DNA of 64,000 nt from Butyriboletus loyo (Eukaryota; Basidiomycota; Agaricomycetes; Boletales; Boletaceae). A program made the position numbers and the translations under genes. Of the stretch, positions 11,101 through 22,279 are shown one piece after another. The notes under the pieces were generated by a model. It was given only the letters and a program-made list of their open reading frames with translations, did no database searches and was not told the origin of the DNA. Numbering within the stretch: the first letter of the stretch is position 1; each line of letters begins with the position of its first letter. Location: the NCBI GenBank assembly GCA_038093515.1, contig JBBPSI010000061.1:1-64000 (forward strand), in the 5' to 3' direction.

Positions 11101-14100
11101 GAGTTGATGAAGGAGGCCTCTTTCAATGTACGATGAGTTTCCGAACTTGACTCCGGAAGGAAAGGGAGTAATGTTCATATCGATGATGATAATATGATGA
11201 TGAGCTGATGCAAAAGACTCATCTTCGCGTTGAAAGTCAAACGGAAGCGGGAGTTCATTCAGTGGTCGGGGAGATGTTCGACGGTATAGGCGAGGGCGAG
11301 GAGCAGCCCGAGAACTCGTCGCCGGATTCGTAGCGAGCTGGCGAGCAGGAGCAACAGGTCCGTTCCACCTCTCTACTTCAGCTCTCCATCCCGGATCCAG
11401 GGCCTGCCTAAATTCGTCGTCGTCGCCCTTGACTACCAACGCGGACCTACCTCGGCTTGACTTGCCTTCCCAATGCTTCGACGTGATACGTGTTGCGTCA
11501 TGATGAACATTGTAAACTGGTCCCTGATTGGTTCTGGATCGCCTTTTTCGTTTCTCTTTCCGTTTCTTGCCTTCCTCGACTGCGTCCTGGTCGAACCGTA
11601 CAATCCGATCCCGGTACTCTGATTTATGTTTGGTCAATGAGGTCGTGTTCGTACTCGTATTGGCCCTAACGAAAGGCAAGAGAGTCTGGTGGTGTTTGCC
11701 ATAACGTCTTGCGCCGCCCGTAACAATATCCAACCGTGGTGCTCCAGATCCACGAGACTTCCGCGACCCCGCCGGTTGTTTAAACTTGGACTTCGGCCTG
11801 CTAGAATCTCTCGTCCGAGTCAACATCCAGTCAATCAGACTTCTCTCGCGCGCTGGCCCTCTCGCGGGACGGTCGAAGAGCGATTGGTGAGCTTTGTCAT
11901 CATCACTGCGGCTACTTCCCGAGTCTTCCGAAGAAGACCCCGGCATAGAGCTGTCGCTGAGGGAAATCACGTCGCCCTCGTCTTTGAGCCTCGCCGAAGC
12001 GTATCGTGTCCGCCTAACCCAAACGCCCGATTGCCTGTCAGAAAGTACCTCCATCGCACCGAGGTCAGCATCCTGCTTCACATCATCATCGTACACCTCC
12101 GTGGGACGTTCCACGTCCGAACTTTCTGGGTCTCCTCTAACTTCCACACGCCTATACCTTCCCTTTCGAACCCTTGCAAGCCCAGGTACCAATCCGACTT
12201 CCTCCGCCTCACTCCCCGAGGATTCTACTATGACCCTAGGATGCGGAGGCAGAAGGTGCGCAGCCTTGGTAGTGCCGAGTTCTCGGGCGATCATTGCAGC
12301 TGGCATCATCCGTTTGAGCACGCGAAGTCGTTTCCTGTCCTTGGAATTCATCCCGAAGGTAGACGGCTGGTCTGATTCTGACTCTGTTCCCGAGGCATTC
12401 GAATGCAGGGCACTAGCACCAGAAGTTGTTGGTGGTCCAGAGGGACTTGGTGGAACAGAATAAGTAACAGAGTGATCGACTGGCGAGACACTGCGCGGGA
12501 AAGGCGGGTCACGTTCATCAGATCGATACGGATCTTCTTGTTGCAGATAAACGCTAAAATCAGGTGATCGGAGAGATTTCGAGCTAGAAGTTGGGGAAAG
12601 AGAAGACACTCGAGATGACGCGAGGGGTTTGAAAGGTGATCTTGCGGGGGATGGAGGGTATGAAGCCATCGCGGGCTCCGAGTGCGCCCGGGAGAACAGG
12701 GATGGGGAAGGCGACGGTTCCTGTTTGACAACAACCCGACTTTAGGCAGACGACGAAGTATTGCAAAATAGGACTTACAGGAGGAATGCGTCCAGGCAGA
12801 CGTGTGAATACATGCTCAGCATCCTCATGAATCGGAAAAGGTTTGGGTCTCCTCTTTGCCGTTTTCTTGGTCTCCATCTCTGCCTGGCGAGCCTTTGCAG
12901 CAGCTCTCCTAGCTTCAGCTCTGGTGAATGTCGCTGCTTTCTCCCGTTCGCTGCGAGCCCTCCTCGCTAATTTACGAATCTCGTTGTCATCTTCATCACT
13001 GCTTGATAGCCCCTTCAAGGCTTCAGGTAACCAACCCTCGTCCGTCCGTCTTACCTCCAGCCCTTGGCCATCATCCCTTGACTCGTTGTTTTTGTCGACC
13101 CCTTCCACCCTCTTTCTCATTCTCCTGCCACTTTCGGCTTCTAAGTCTACATAGTCGCCGTCTTCGTCAGGATTATCAAGGGGAAATACAAATTCATCTT
13201 GCGTTCCATCTTCACCTACCCCGCCGGAATCGGGGCGATGCCGAGGACTTCGGAATTTAACGATAGCATCAGGGTGGCACTTTAGCTGTTGTTTGTACAA
13301 CAACTTGTCATAGGCATATGGATTCAACTGCCGAGCTTCTCGACGACGCAACGAATAGCGACTCAATGGCTGTGGATCTTCGGGTATCTCCACGGGAGGT
13401 GAATGGACGGGGCGACGGATGGCCGGTGGGAGATTGGACCGCGATGCAGGGACACGTGGGGCTTGAGGACGCCGATGGGGGAGAAGCTGGAGTGGATCTG
13501 GCGATTGTGAATGTGTCCGCGCAAGACGAACTGGAGATGAAACGGGCGTTAAAGATGACGAAATCACCGAGTGTCGCTGCTTTCTTCCATCAGAACTCGA
13601 TTGATTATGTGAACACTGTGATGAAGTTTGAGGAGGGGTTGTAGGACGGCGGTGAGGAGACGAGAATAGGGAGCAATGATCGGTTGAACTAGAAAGCGAA
13701 CGCGAGGGGGGATGTAAAAGTCGCTGGGACGTTGAAGGCGACTTCACCCTCTGCGACGGCCGAACCCGGCTGGTGGTATCGGGGGAATTGTGTTCCGCTG
13801 AGGGTTGGCTTGGGGAAGAGAATAAAGAATGCCAATCTGAGCGCGGCGAAACATCGCGAGATGGAAACGACACTAATGGCTGTTCTTCGTCTTCACCCAC
13901 GAGCATGGGTTCCGGAGAGTGCTCCGAGGTTGAGGGAGGAATCTGCTCCATGGGAGCCATCTTCGGAGGTCTGTCGCCCAGAAAAGAGGCTTCAGCAGTG
14001 GTAGAATAATGGGAGACAGATGAGACTGAGCCGGCATTGTGAGCTAACTTTGAGAGGACATCAATGTCGAATGGAGACAGCGGAACTTGTCATACCTTGA

Positions 14101-14359
14101 TACGTTTACGAGGCGACGGATTCTCTATTTCATGGTCACTGAACCGGTCGTGGCGTGTTAGCAATGTCAAGAGAGAGTCGGGACGCCGGTGGCGGTCTTT
14201 TTCTGTGATAGTAGCCCTTTGTGGAGATGCGAGAACATCTGTGCAAACATGCTTGATTGATGTCAGGGCTGTGCTGGCCCAGTGATCAACATCCTGAGAG
14301 AGAGCGAAAACTTCACGCTCGTCGACATCAGACGTATCGACAAGGTCAGGGCTTTCCAT
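8115..14359 (-). CDS. mms22: MMS22/Mus7-family DNA replication-repair scaffold
   Basis: Mms22/Mus7 works with Rtt101/Rtt107-type factors to protect and restart damaged forks. Exons read as 14096-14359, 12779-14047, 9450-12720, 9111-9418, 8908-9057, 8730-8855, then from 8671 to stop 8115, about 1,950 residues. The N-terminus (MESPDLVDTSDVDEREV) and a long Ser/Pro-rich, charged region look disordered. A conserved helical motif RYSLRRREARQLNPYAYDKL sits near the end of exon 2. The last third is helical and holds the family C-terminal signature: AVYRLVCKHFGE, SWEKIIDDSWRRRVGLRF, LTLLRLDPGAY and TTIEHEFVSMVLSLDGLQHP. Intron 14048-14095 contains an in-frame TGA. Family assignment is from motif memory; the exon model is well supported by frame. 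Confidence 0.7.
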
Positions 14360-14805
14360 CAAAACTGGGAGCGATTTGGATGTCCACAAGAGGCAAAGTC
14401 GCGATCTTGGTCGCGATGGGTCTCGTGTCACGTGTTCGCGACGTGCTCGTCTTGGAACATTGTCTTCTCCCAATTTACTTCTACATCTCCGCATTTTTAT
14501 TTTACGACGCAGCGTACTACGGAACTCGAATTCCTGGAACTTATAAGGTGAATATACACCTTTCGTTCGTCAACAATACAACAGTAAGACGACCCTAGTG
14601 CACATCGGAGAGAGGACCAAACGTTTTTTTTTTGGCTCCAACAGGTGTATGTCGAATCATGCGTGGATATATGCGCGATACCCAGAGATACAAAGAAAAA
14701 AGAAAAACCGCAGACTATGAAAATACTGTTAGTGGGTGGGATTGGAGTGAGATCGATCATGAGCATGGCATGAGCAACGAAAAAAATACAACTTGGGAAT
14801 GAATT
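14360..14805. other. Intergenic, MMS22 upstream region
   Basis: This 446-bp gap lies between two minus-strand genes. The MMS22 frame stays open to 14494, so a longer N-terminus is possible. Nothing else was recognised apart from short T runs near 14625. Confidence 0.45.
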
Positions 14806-17605
14806 TCATACGTTCAACGTCGGAGCAGAAGTAGGTGAGCTAAAAAATGTGCGTTGCACTGATGCATTGCCCCGAGATTTCATATTCGGATGGTGATTTC
14901 GACGATGGTGTCGCTGTTGCTGGTCGCAGTGTTTGGAAAGAGGTGCATGAGTTTTGCGCTTCATCATCTTCATCTCCCTGCGAGACTCTTTTCGGTTTTT
15001 GTAAGGCGTGTGTTGTTGTTGGCGATGGTTGGAATGCAGATCATAATGATACGGAATATGGGTAGGTGTACGTGCGTCATCGCGGACAGGGAGTAACACA
15101 GGTGAAATAGTTACACCCCTTGATTTGCGCGGCTTCTCCTTGACAGCGCTCTTGTCGTGCCAGAGCATGGTATGGAGGGGACTACTTTTCAATGCGTTCC
15201 CGTACGAACGCACGTCGCGGACAGAAGATTTAGCTGGTTCTGACGTCCAGCCCGGTGAGGTAGGAACATCGGAGGTAGACGCGGCAGATTCCCTAGTAAG
15301 GCGGAAGGCACCGACAGGCACGTGGTCCCAACGACTCAAGCTCGGGTCGAGTTTCCGCTCGCCTTCACTGTCAGGGATAGTCTGCATCTCCGTCTCAGGT
15401 TCCGAGTCGAGCAGCGTAGAGTCAAGGACATCGTCTAGTTTAATCGGTTCACCAAGACCAGTGTCTGGTGGAACTTCGGATGACAGCTCATCGGATGGCG
15501 GAGGCAACGAAGGATAGATGGACAACCTTGCCGTACGGCCACGGAGATCCATCTGAATAATTTCAGGTGAGACTAAAAGACACGATCCAACGTGAGACAC
15601 ATACACTACTAAAGCTTCCAGCACTGCTGGAAAACCTTCTTGGCCGGTGGCCGAGGCGAGGGTATGGAGATGGCACGCCCTTGTCTATGCCGTTAAGGAC
15701 GGCAGTCTTCTGCGGTACGCTGCATTCCAGCTTAAACTGGCCCATGGTAGGCATCCCAGCTCTGGCTATGGGACGGGGGCTTTTCCCGAGGCTACCCTCC
15801 GCGCTGTCTTGTTGCGACTGGTCTGTGTCTTCCCAGAAAACCCTACCGGCCAGAATATCAGCAGGACGGGGTGATTCTAGCATGGTGGACGATGGGTGGC
15901 ACCTAGAGAACGGAGCGGGCGAGATGTTAGGACTGACTGTCGACATGGGGTTAATAGATGAGACGTTGGTCGGCCACTGGAAAAGTCTCATCGCACGGGA
16001 GGTGGGAAGTCCCTGCTCATCCACAAGCTCCTCTTCAGTGGTATCCCCATCACTTGTGCCGAGTTCGGAGTCACCGTCGTCGAAGTCACCCTCTGTATCG
16101 TCACTGGTACGCATCTCAACGTCACTATCATGACTGATTGAGGCGCTATCCGATGCAAGTAATTGAGCTGCATTAGCCTCGAATGCGAGATCGAGGACAC
16201 CATGGCCGTCGTTTGAACCATTTGTGAAAACGACCTGACCGTCCCACGCTTCCGTAACTTCGAAGTCCGCGCTCCGTAAGCTGGTGACACTGTTGACTAA
16301 AGGGTCGGTGGCAGAATCATGAGGGTGGCTATCGTCAATATCAGATGAGCCATCGTCGGACGACGTATCCGTGAGATTGGAGAAGAACAGATCAGCATCA
16401 AAACTGGATGCTTCCTCATCCGACCACCCGGTCGCGAGACCGGTGTACACCCTTGAAGCCTGACCATCCGTTTCGTCATCTTCCTCGTCCTCCTCCATTT
16501 CGTCATCTTCATCTTCCTCCTCTTCCGTGATATCATCGGTGTCGCCCTCCATGTCCACATCACTGAGACCAACACTTTTCTTCCGAGGACGGATGACCCA
16601 ACTGTTGTTTGAATCTTTGTGCTTGGGAACATCGTCTCCTAGTAACTCGCGACGAATGCGGGCCTTTTCGTGACGTCTTTGTTCCGTGACAATGTAATCT
16701 TCCTCTTCTGCTGCTAGGGAGGAGTCGGAGCCGAAACCTGACGTATCGGAGTCAGACTCAGAGTCGGAGGAATCCGAGGCTTCTGATGTCAATTCATCAG
16801 CCGAGACAAAGGTAGGGAAGCGCCCGGAAGACGCATCATCGCCATCGTCGTCGTGGAACCTATCAAAGCTTGGCTGAAGGTCAGAATCGGCAAGGTCGCT
16901 GAGAGAGTCTTGCTTCTTCTTTGAGGAAGCCGACCTCTTTGCGGTCGTGCCTTTGGCCTGGGATTTTTGCCTCGTGACAGCTAAATTTGATTTCGGGGTC
17001 TCGAGTTGTGGGCGTGTAGCCCGTGGTACGATCGATCGCTGAGTATGAGTATGCGATGATAGATGAGATAGTGATTGTGGCAACGTGTTGACCTCGTTGC
17101 CACAAACTTGCCGGTCGGAGGCCGCGTTTGTGGTCCCGTTGCGCGCAATCGCAACCACCTTGGGAGGACGACCCCTGCGTTTTGGTCCAATGGCGTGTAA
17201 TGCACTGTGCTGGCCATGGCCAACAGTGGAAGAGGTGCTGGTGAAGTGAGTTGATGCGGAGCTGCTTCCAGCAACTTCGCTGAGCGCTACGGCAGAGCTT
17301 TCCATGCGAGATTTCTTTGGCGCGGATGCTACAGAGCGCGCCTTGTTTTGAATACTGGGTGGGACGATAAGTTTGATTTTGAGAGGCTGTACTCCGAGAG
17401 CGCGCGCGGATGAAACCGTTGACACGGTCGGTGTAGCTACAAAGCGCGCACTTCCATGGCTCACGCTTGGGGGGATGAGGGGATGAGGTCTGTTGTTGCA
17501 GGTGCAATCGCCATCGCACACGGGACATATGTCGTTGTCTTCGTCGTCGTCTGGCGAGAGAGGATTTACGGCGGCGGCGACGGTACGGTTGGGGGAACGT
17601 GGCAT
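14806..17605 (-). CDS. Acidic nuclear protein with AT-hook, unknown function (possibly Ifh1/Crf1-like)
   Basis: ATG 17605 (MPRSPNRTVAAAVNPL) gives about 915 residues after one 52-nt intron with GTATGT donor and TTCAG acceptor; exon 2 opens with MDLRGRTARLSIY. A short cysteine knot-like motif DICPVCDGDCTCNN lies near residue 25. An AT-hook, GPKRRGRPPK, lies near residue 170. The middle carries long Asp/Glu/Ser blocks (TEEEEDEDDEMEEDEEDDE). The patch SSFDADLFFSNL followed by VTEAWDGQVVFTN loosely recalls Ifh1/Crf1 ribosomal-gene cofactors, which is inference only. The C-terminus is basic and Gln/His-rich. It is divergent from BFR2 across 573 bp. The gene structure is good; the function is open. 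Confidence 0.75.
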
Positions 17606-18178
17606 CACTGAGGGGGGATTTTTTGAATAGTCTGCGTAAGTATGAAGAGTGAGTGCGCCAGCGTACGTATGAGGGACAGGGGAAGACGTCAAAGTAGATT
17701 TATGAGAGCCGTCGAAGACCCTCGCGGTGAATCACAGAAGCAAGGATGCGAAAGGGAGTAATGGCTAACCAAGATACAGGCTATCATATTACATGTAAAA
17801 AAATCAGTGACGCAAGGTACGCGCGATGGGAGCTGTCGCGTGACAGATAAAAGCCTGATGGCGTTGGAGAGGTGAAAGCAGAGCCGGGGCACTTCCAAAA
17901 TGAGCTCATACAAAAAAAACAGACACTCACTTGAAACACGATTTCTGTGCATTTTTGGTCGATAAAAAACATGGATATGGTTTCGAATCCAGAGTGAAAC
18001 TTTGTTAGTTTGCAAATAACGTTTAGTAGTGGCTGCAGGCCACTTGGTCGTGTGTCGCTGGGGACGTGATGGTAAAGAGAAGAAGAATTCTTGGATAATT
18101 TCGCACAGCTAGTAACAATTATGTAAACAACGCAGCTAGGGACATCGCAGTCACGGAGCCTCGCCTGGACAGTGCAGA
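17606..18178. promoter_or_regulatory. Shared divergent promoter region
   Basis: This 573-bp interval separates the start of the minus-strand acidic nuclear protein from the start of plus-strand BFR2. It should hold both promoters. No single element can be named with confidence; short minus-strand frames inside it have no recognisable product. Confidence 0.5.
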
Positions 18179-19974
18179 ATGGAACGTAAGTCGCATCGTC
18201 AACCACCCCGGCGAGCACCTCATGAACCTTTGCAGGTCTGTCCCTCGCCCAGCAAATCGCCCAGCTCGAGGACGTCGCTCCCCTGGGCAAGTCAAAACTC
18301 CATTTTTTTCAACTCTTGGCAGCTGACCTTATGCAGACTTTGACCCCGAGGACATCCAGGTCACGGGTATCACTCCTGGTCCTGATCTCGACACTGTAGC
18401 AGATAATAATGCCGCCCGAGCACATTACTTTGATGTTGGGTACGTCAATATGCCACCTGCACGTGAATCACAAGTTGAACCCAGCGAACCAGTCCTTCGT
18501 CCCTGCGCAAGCCCCATGAGAGTCTCTCAGATCCGAAATATGACGGTACCAAAACCTCAAGAAAGCTGATACTCGACGAATCCGACGACAACGAGAGCGA
18601 CTCTGCCAGTGAGGATGCAGAGTCGGGGTCAAGCAGTCATGTTTCGGAGGCACACCTGGAGACACGTACCTTTGACCATGAGAACGGAGTAAAGCGCGAA
18701 ATGGACACACGAACCACCAACGATGCGTCGAGTCTCCGACAGATCCGAGAAGAAGACCGCAAAAAGGGTAGAGCTATTTCGAGACAGATTGTAAGTCAAT
18801 TTCCTCGGGACGATGTTTTTTAATCTATATCTTGCGTCCAGACACTCTGGGACTCACTTTTTGATGCCCGCATTCGCCTACAAAAATCCGTCACGGCTGG
18901 AAACCGCCTCCCTGCAAGTAGTCGTCCGTTTTCCTGTCTTGAAATTGTCTCACGAATGAACAGCCCTCGCAAGATGCTGCCAATCAACAAGTGCATACTC
19001 CTCTTATGAAAATGTTAGAGGAAGCACGATTACTCTCAAATGAGTTATTTGATTTTCAAGAGGTATGACCCTTCTCACAGATATAGTGCCCGCTCAACGC
19101 CAATAGCGTCTACTCTCAGTAAACGAATCCACTCGGCCTCCTCCGCGTAAACGTCGGAGGAGCACCGAAACTTATCATTCAGTGGCTGATTATGCTGAAG
19201 AACTACGCGAAGCCAGTCATGCGGCATCAGAACTTGAATGCACGTTCGTACCCGTGTGTCTGCTACCGAATAAAAATATCTTACGTTCGCGGCAGTTACC
19301 ACCCCCACCTCGTGCAAACGCTCAACAAGTGGTCATCCAAGATCCAAGCTGTTGCCCCGTCGGTTCTCCTTCCATCCAATCGTAATGCATTTTCGAGAAC
19401 GACTTGGCACATTAAATCGGCACCACAGCTGATCGACGAGACACTCGCGGATCATAGCAAAGTGCTCGCTCGGACGAGAATTTACCGTGGCAAAGGAAGC
19501 AGACTAGGAGTCAACCCCGCGGATGAAGACAGGACCCAGGAAAGAGAAGACGTTGAGGTATTTGACGATACCGACTTTTACCATCAACTGCTGCGTGACA
19601 TTATTGACGCGAGAGGGAACGGAACGGGCGGAACCGACGATTGGATGGCAGTGCAAAAGGAGAAAAAGGCAAAGAAGAAGGTGGATACGAAGGCTAGCAA
19701 GGGACGGAAACTTCGGTGGGTAACATGGAACCGCAGTTGTTTCTTGGCTGATGGTATTCCCAGCTACGAGGTTCACGAGAAGGTACAAAATTTTATGGTA
19801 CCGGTGCCGATGCAGGGGAGCTGGCACGAGGAGCAGATTGACGAGCTGTTCGCGTCGCTGCTGGGTAAAGGCTTTGAGGACGCGATGCAGGAGGTAGGGG
19901 AGATTGCGGACGAGTCGCTGCAAGAACAGGCGAATGCAGCGTTGCCAGATGTGACCTTCCGCGTATTTGGGTAG
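18179..19974 (+). CDS. bfr2: BFR2/AATF, SSU processome ribosome biogenesis factor
   Basis: Bfr2 (human AATF) acts in early pre-rRNA cleavage within the small-subunit processome. The model starts with a 7-nt exon ATGGAAC (18179-18185), then LSLAQQIAQLEDVAPL, a GC-AG intron 18287-18336, and DFDPEDIQVTGITPGPDLD. An acidic Ser-rich stretch follows (DESDDNESDSASEDAES). The AATF leader reads TLWDSLFDARIRLQKSVTAG and MKMLEEARLLSNELFDFQE. The TRAUB domain reads YHPHLVQTLNKWSSKIQAV, then VFDDTDFYHQLLRDIID and KGRKLR. The end is VPVPMQGSWHEEQIDELFAS, with stop at 19974. The tiny first exon is the least certain part. Confidence 0.9.
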
Positions 19975-20172
19975 ATGTGTACATAGGACCAAATATGGCA
20001 AGTGCAGCCCAGCGCACACAGCATTATACTCGACGGTATCAACCGTGCCCGAACATATCTTGCCAAGTTCTCGCACTGGACCCATTGTCTCACCCACACC
20101 TTTGAACAGAATCTCACAGACTGGCCGTAAAGTTGACTGACGCTCGCCGCAGCACAGTCGCACCGTGCAGCG

Positions 20173-22279
20173 ATGGACACCTTCGAGGATGACAACCCTT
20201 TCGAAAACGACATCGACCATGTCTCGTCAGAGACGTCGTCAACCTCCAAAGTGAACATATCAGCCCCTTCCTCCCCCCCACCCAACACCGCCCGTATCCA
20301 GCCTCCAAGCAAACCATTTATCTCTTCTGGGACTCAACGACAACCTCAGCAAACGTACAAGAGCGACTTCTGCTGTTATAGAGATAGGTGGCTACACTCA
20401 GGAGAGGACGCAGAGATCCTGGTGTGTGCCCACCTCGCATCCGTCTTGACCAACCGTTCTCTAACGAGCGTACGTGATAAGATAACCGATGCACAAAAGA
20501 CGACCCTCAACTCCAATACGCCCTACATTACATACATGATCCACGCCGGGGTGAGCCTCAGCCGTGGTCTCGTTGATCAGGTGTCTGACGCGCACTCACA
20601 TGTAACAGACCGCAGAAGCCAGGCATCGGTATTCTGAGTTCGAGTCCCTACGCCTGAACCTTGTGAAGCTGTATCCAACTCTCATCATCCCCCCAATCCC
20701 TTCCAAGCAAACCATCGGAGATTATGCTACCAAGCAGGCAAAGGCAAAGGAGGACGCCGCGATGATTTCCCGACGCAAGCGCATGTTACAAACCTTTCTA
20801 AATCGCATCGCTCGCCACCCTATTTTGTCTAATGAGCACGTATTCCATCGATTTTTAGAAGGCGAAGTCTCATGGGTGCGCCAAGTGTTCTTTTTGTGCC
20901 ATGCAATCCTTGACCATGTTACAGACCGAAGTGCTCAATTCTCCACCGCTGTCATTGCTCCCAAAGAATATACTAAAGGCTCCTTCGCACAACCCCACAG
21001 ATCCGAGCGCAACCCCCGCCTATGCAGTACTTCCCAACCCGACGGCAACGCACCCCTTGCGAAACCCGGACCAGCGCTTCATCGATTCAGAAGTATTCAC
21101 GACCAAGTTTGCGAACCACCTCAGTGGTCCGATGGAAAAGGTTACACGCCGGACACTGAAGCGGTGGTCAGGTATGACGTCCCTCTATGCCTGTAGTATT
21201 CGCTCAGCAAATCTATGCACTCATGATGCAGAGACTGCGCAAGACTATTCAGAACTTGGTGCTGCCCTGAACGGCTTTAGTCTGAATGAAAGCGGGGCTC
21301 TCGCTACTGCAATGGAGAAGACAGGACAGGCCGTCGATGCGTCATACATGTCCACAACAAAATTGGTAAATACATTTCACCGTTCCTCACCTTTCTCATT
21401 TGTCTTGTTACTGACATCATTGCAGCTCCAGGAGCTCGAGCAAAACTTCTCTGAACCCCTGCATGAATACACGCAGTTCGCTACTATCATCAAAAAGCTT
21501 CTTGCGTATCGGCATCAGAAACACGTGCAATACGAGATGACACAAGATGCTCTAGAGGGCAGACGTGAAATGTTGGAGGAGCATGAGAAAAGTGAGAGGG
21601 AGGCAAAGAGGCTTGAGGAGGCTCTCGCACGTGGTCGCGTCAATGGCCTAACAAATCCACAGTCAGAAGGACAATCGAGTGAAAACCCTGACGAGTCCGG
21701 ATCGGTATACCTCCCTCCTCACCCTGGCCCGAGCCCTTACAAGAGGCGTGCTCCTGGAATGGGTTTCCTGAATGCGCTTAGCTATACGTTGCACGGGATG
21801 ATGGACGTCGACCCGGAAACAGCGAGGCGTAACGCTATTGGTAAAACTCGTGAAACAATCTCGCATGTAAGTTAATTCATCCGATTGCTTGATGGCCATT
21901 TTCTGACGGCGTCACCGTGGCCCGAAGCTTGAGGATGCCCTCCATTTGACGGCACAAGACCTGAAGTATTCTAGTTCGACGATCCAAGCGGATCTCGACC
22001 GTTTCCAACGTCAGAAAGTTGCTGACCTTCGGGAGATGACAATTAATATGGCTAGAAGCCACAGAGACTGGTGCAAGAAGGTAGGACCCTATCGCTTCGA
22101 CATCTGTCAGTGCAATCTCAGTCATATTGCTCCAGAACCTTGAGGCATGGCAGGCGGCGAAGAAAGAAATTGAGAAGATTCCAGAGCACCCCAATTCCAC
22201 ACCATCATCGCAGCATGCACAAGCTGCAAGTCCCTCACATTTTCGGAGAGACTCCACCGCCACCATCAACGGCCGGTGA
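20173..22279 (+). CDS. snx41: Sorting nexin SNX41/ATG20 (PX-BAR)
   Basis: This protein is predicted to bind phosphatidylinositol 3-phosphate on endosomes, sorting cargo and supporting selective autophagy with Snx4. ATG 20173 opens MDTFEDDNPFENDIDHV. A Pro/Ser-rich linker precedes a PX domain: ITDAQKTTLNSNTPYITYMI, RHRYSEFESLRLNLVKLYP, LIIPPIPSK and RRKRMLQTFLNRIARHP. Then come LHEYTQFATIIKKLLAYRHQ and a charged coiled coil (EEHEKSEREAKRLEEALARG). The BAR C-terminus reads LKYSSSTIQADLDRFQRQK and MARSHRDWCKK. At least seven short introns are needed. Stop TGA is at 22277. Choice of SNX41/ATG20 over SNX4 rests on the N-terminus and the linker after PX. Confidence 0.82.

Noticed and set aside
11689..12375. 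A 228-codon plus frame inside the MMS22 gene
   Set aside because: It is antisense to a well-supported coding exon and shows no motif.
12584..13960. A 458-codon minus frame as a gene separate from the 1084-codon frame at 9415-12669
   Set aside because: An intron (12721-12778) joins them in frame as PP-EPSPSPSLFSRAHSEP, and both ends fit one MMS22-type protein.
15567..16133. A 188-codon plus frame
   Set aside because: It is a shadow of the acidic repeat-like coding sequence on the minus strand.
19504..20220. A 238-codon minus frame
   Set aside because: It lies antisense to the BFR2 TRAUB exon and the start of SNX41, with no domain.
20637..20652. A tRNA B-box-like word GAGTTCGAGTCCCT
   Set aside because: It is coding sequence (SEFESL) of the SNX41 PX domain, and no A box or cloverleaf surrounds it.
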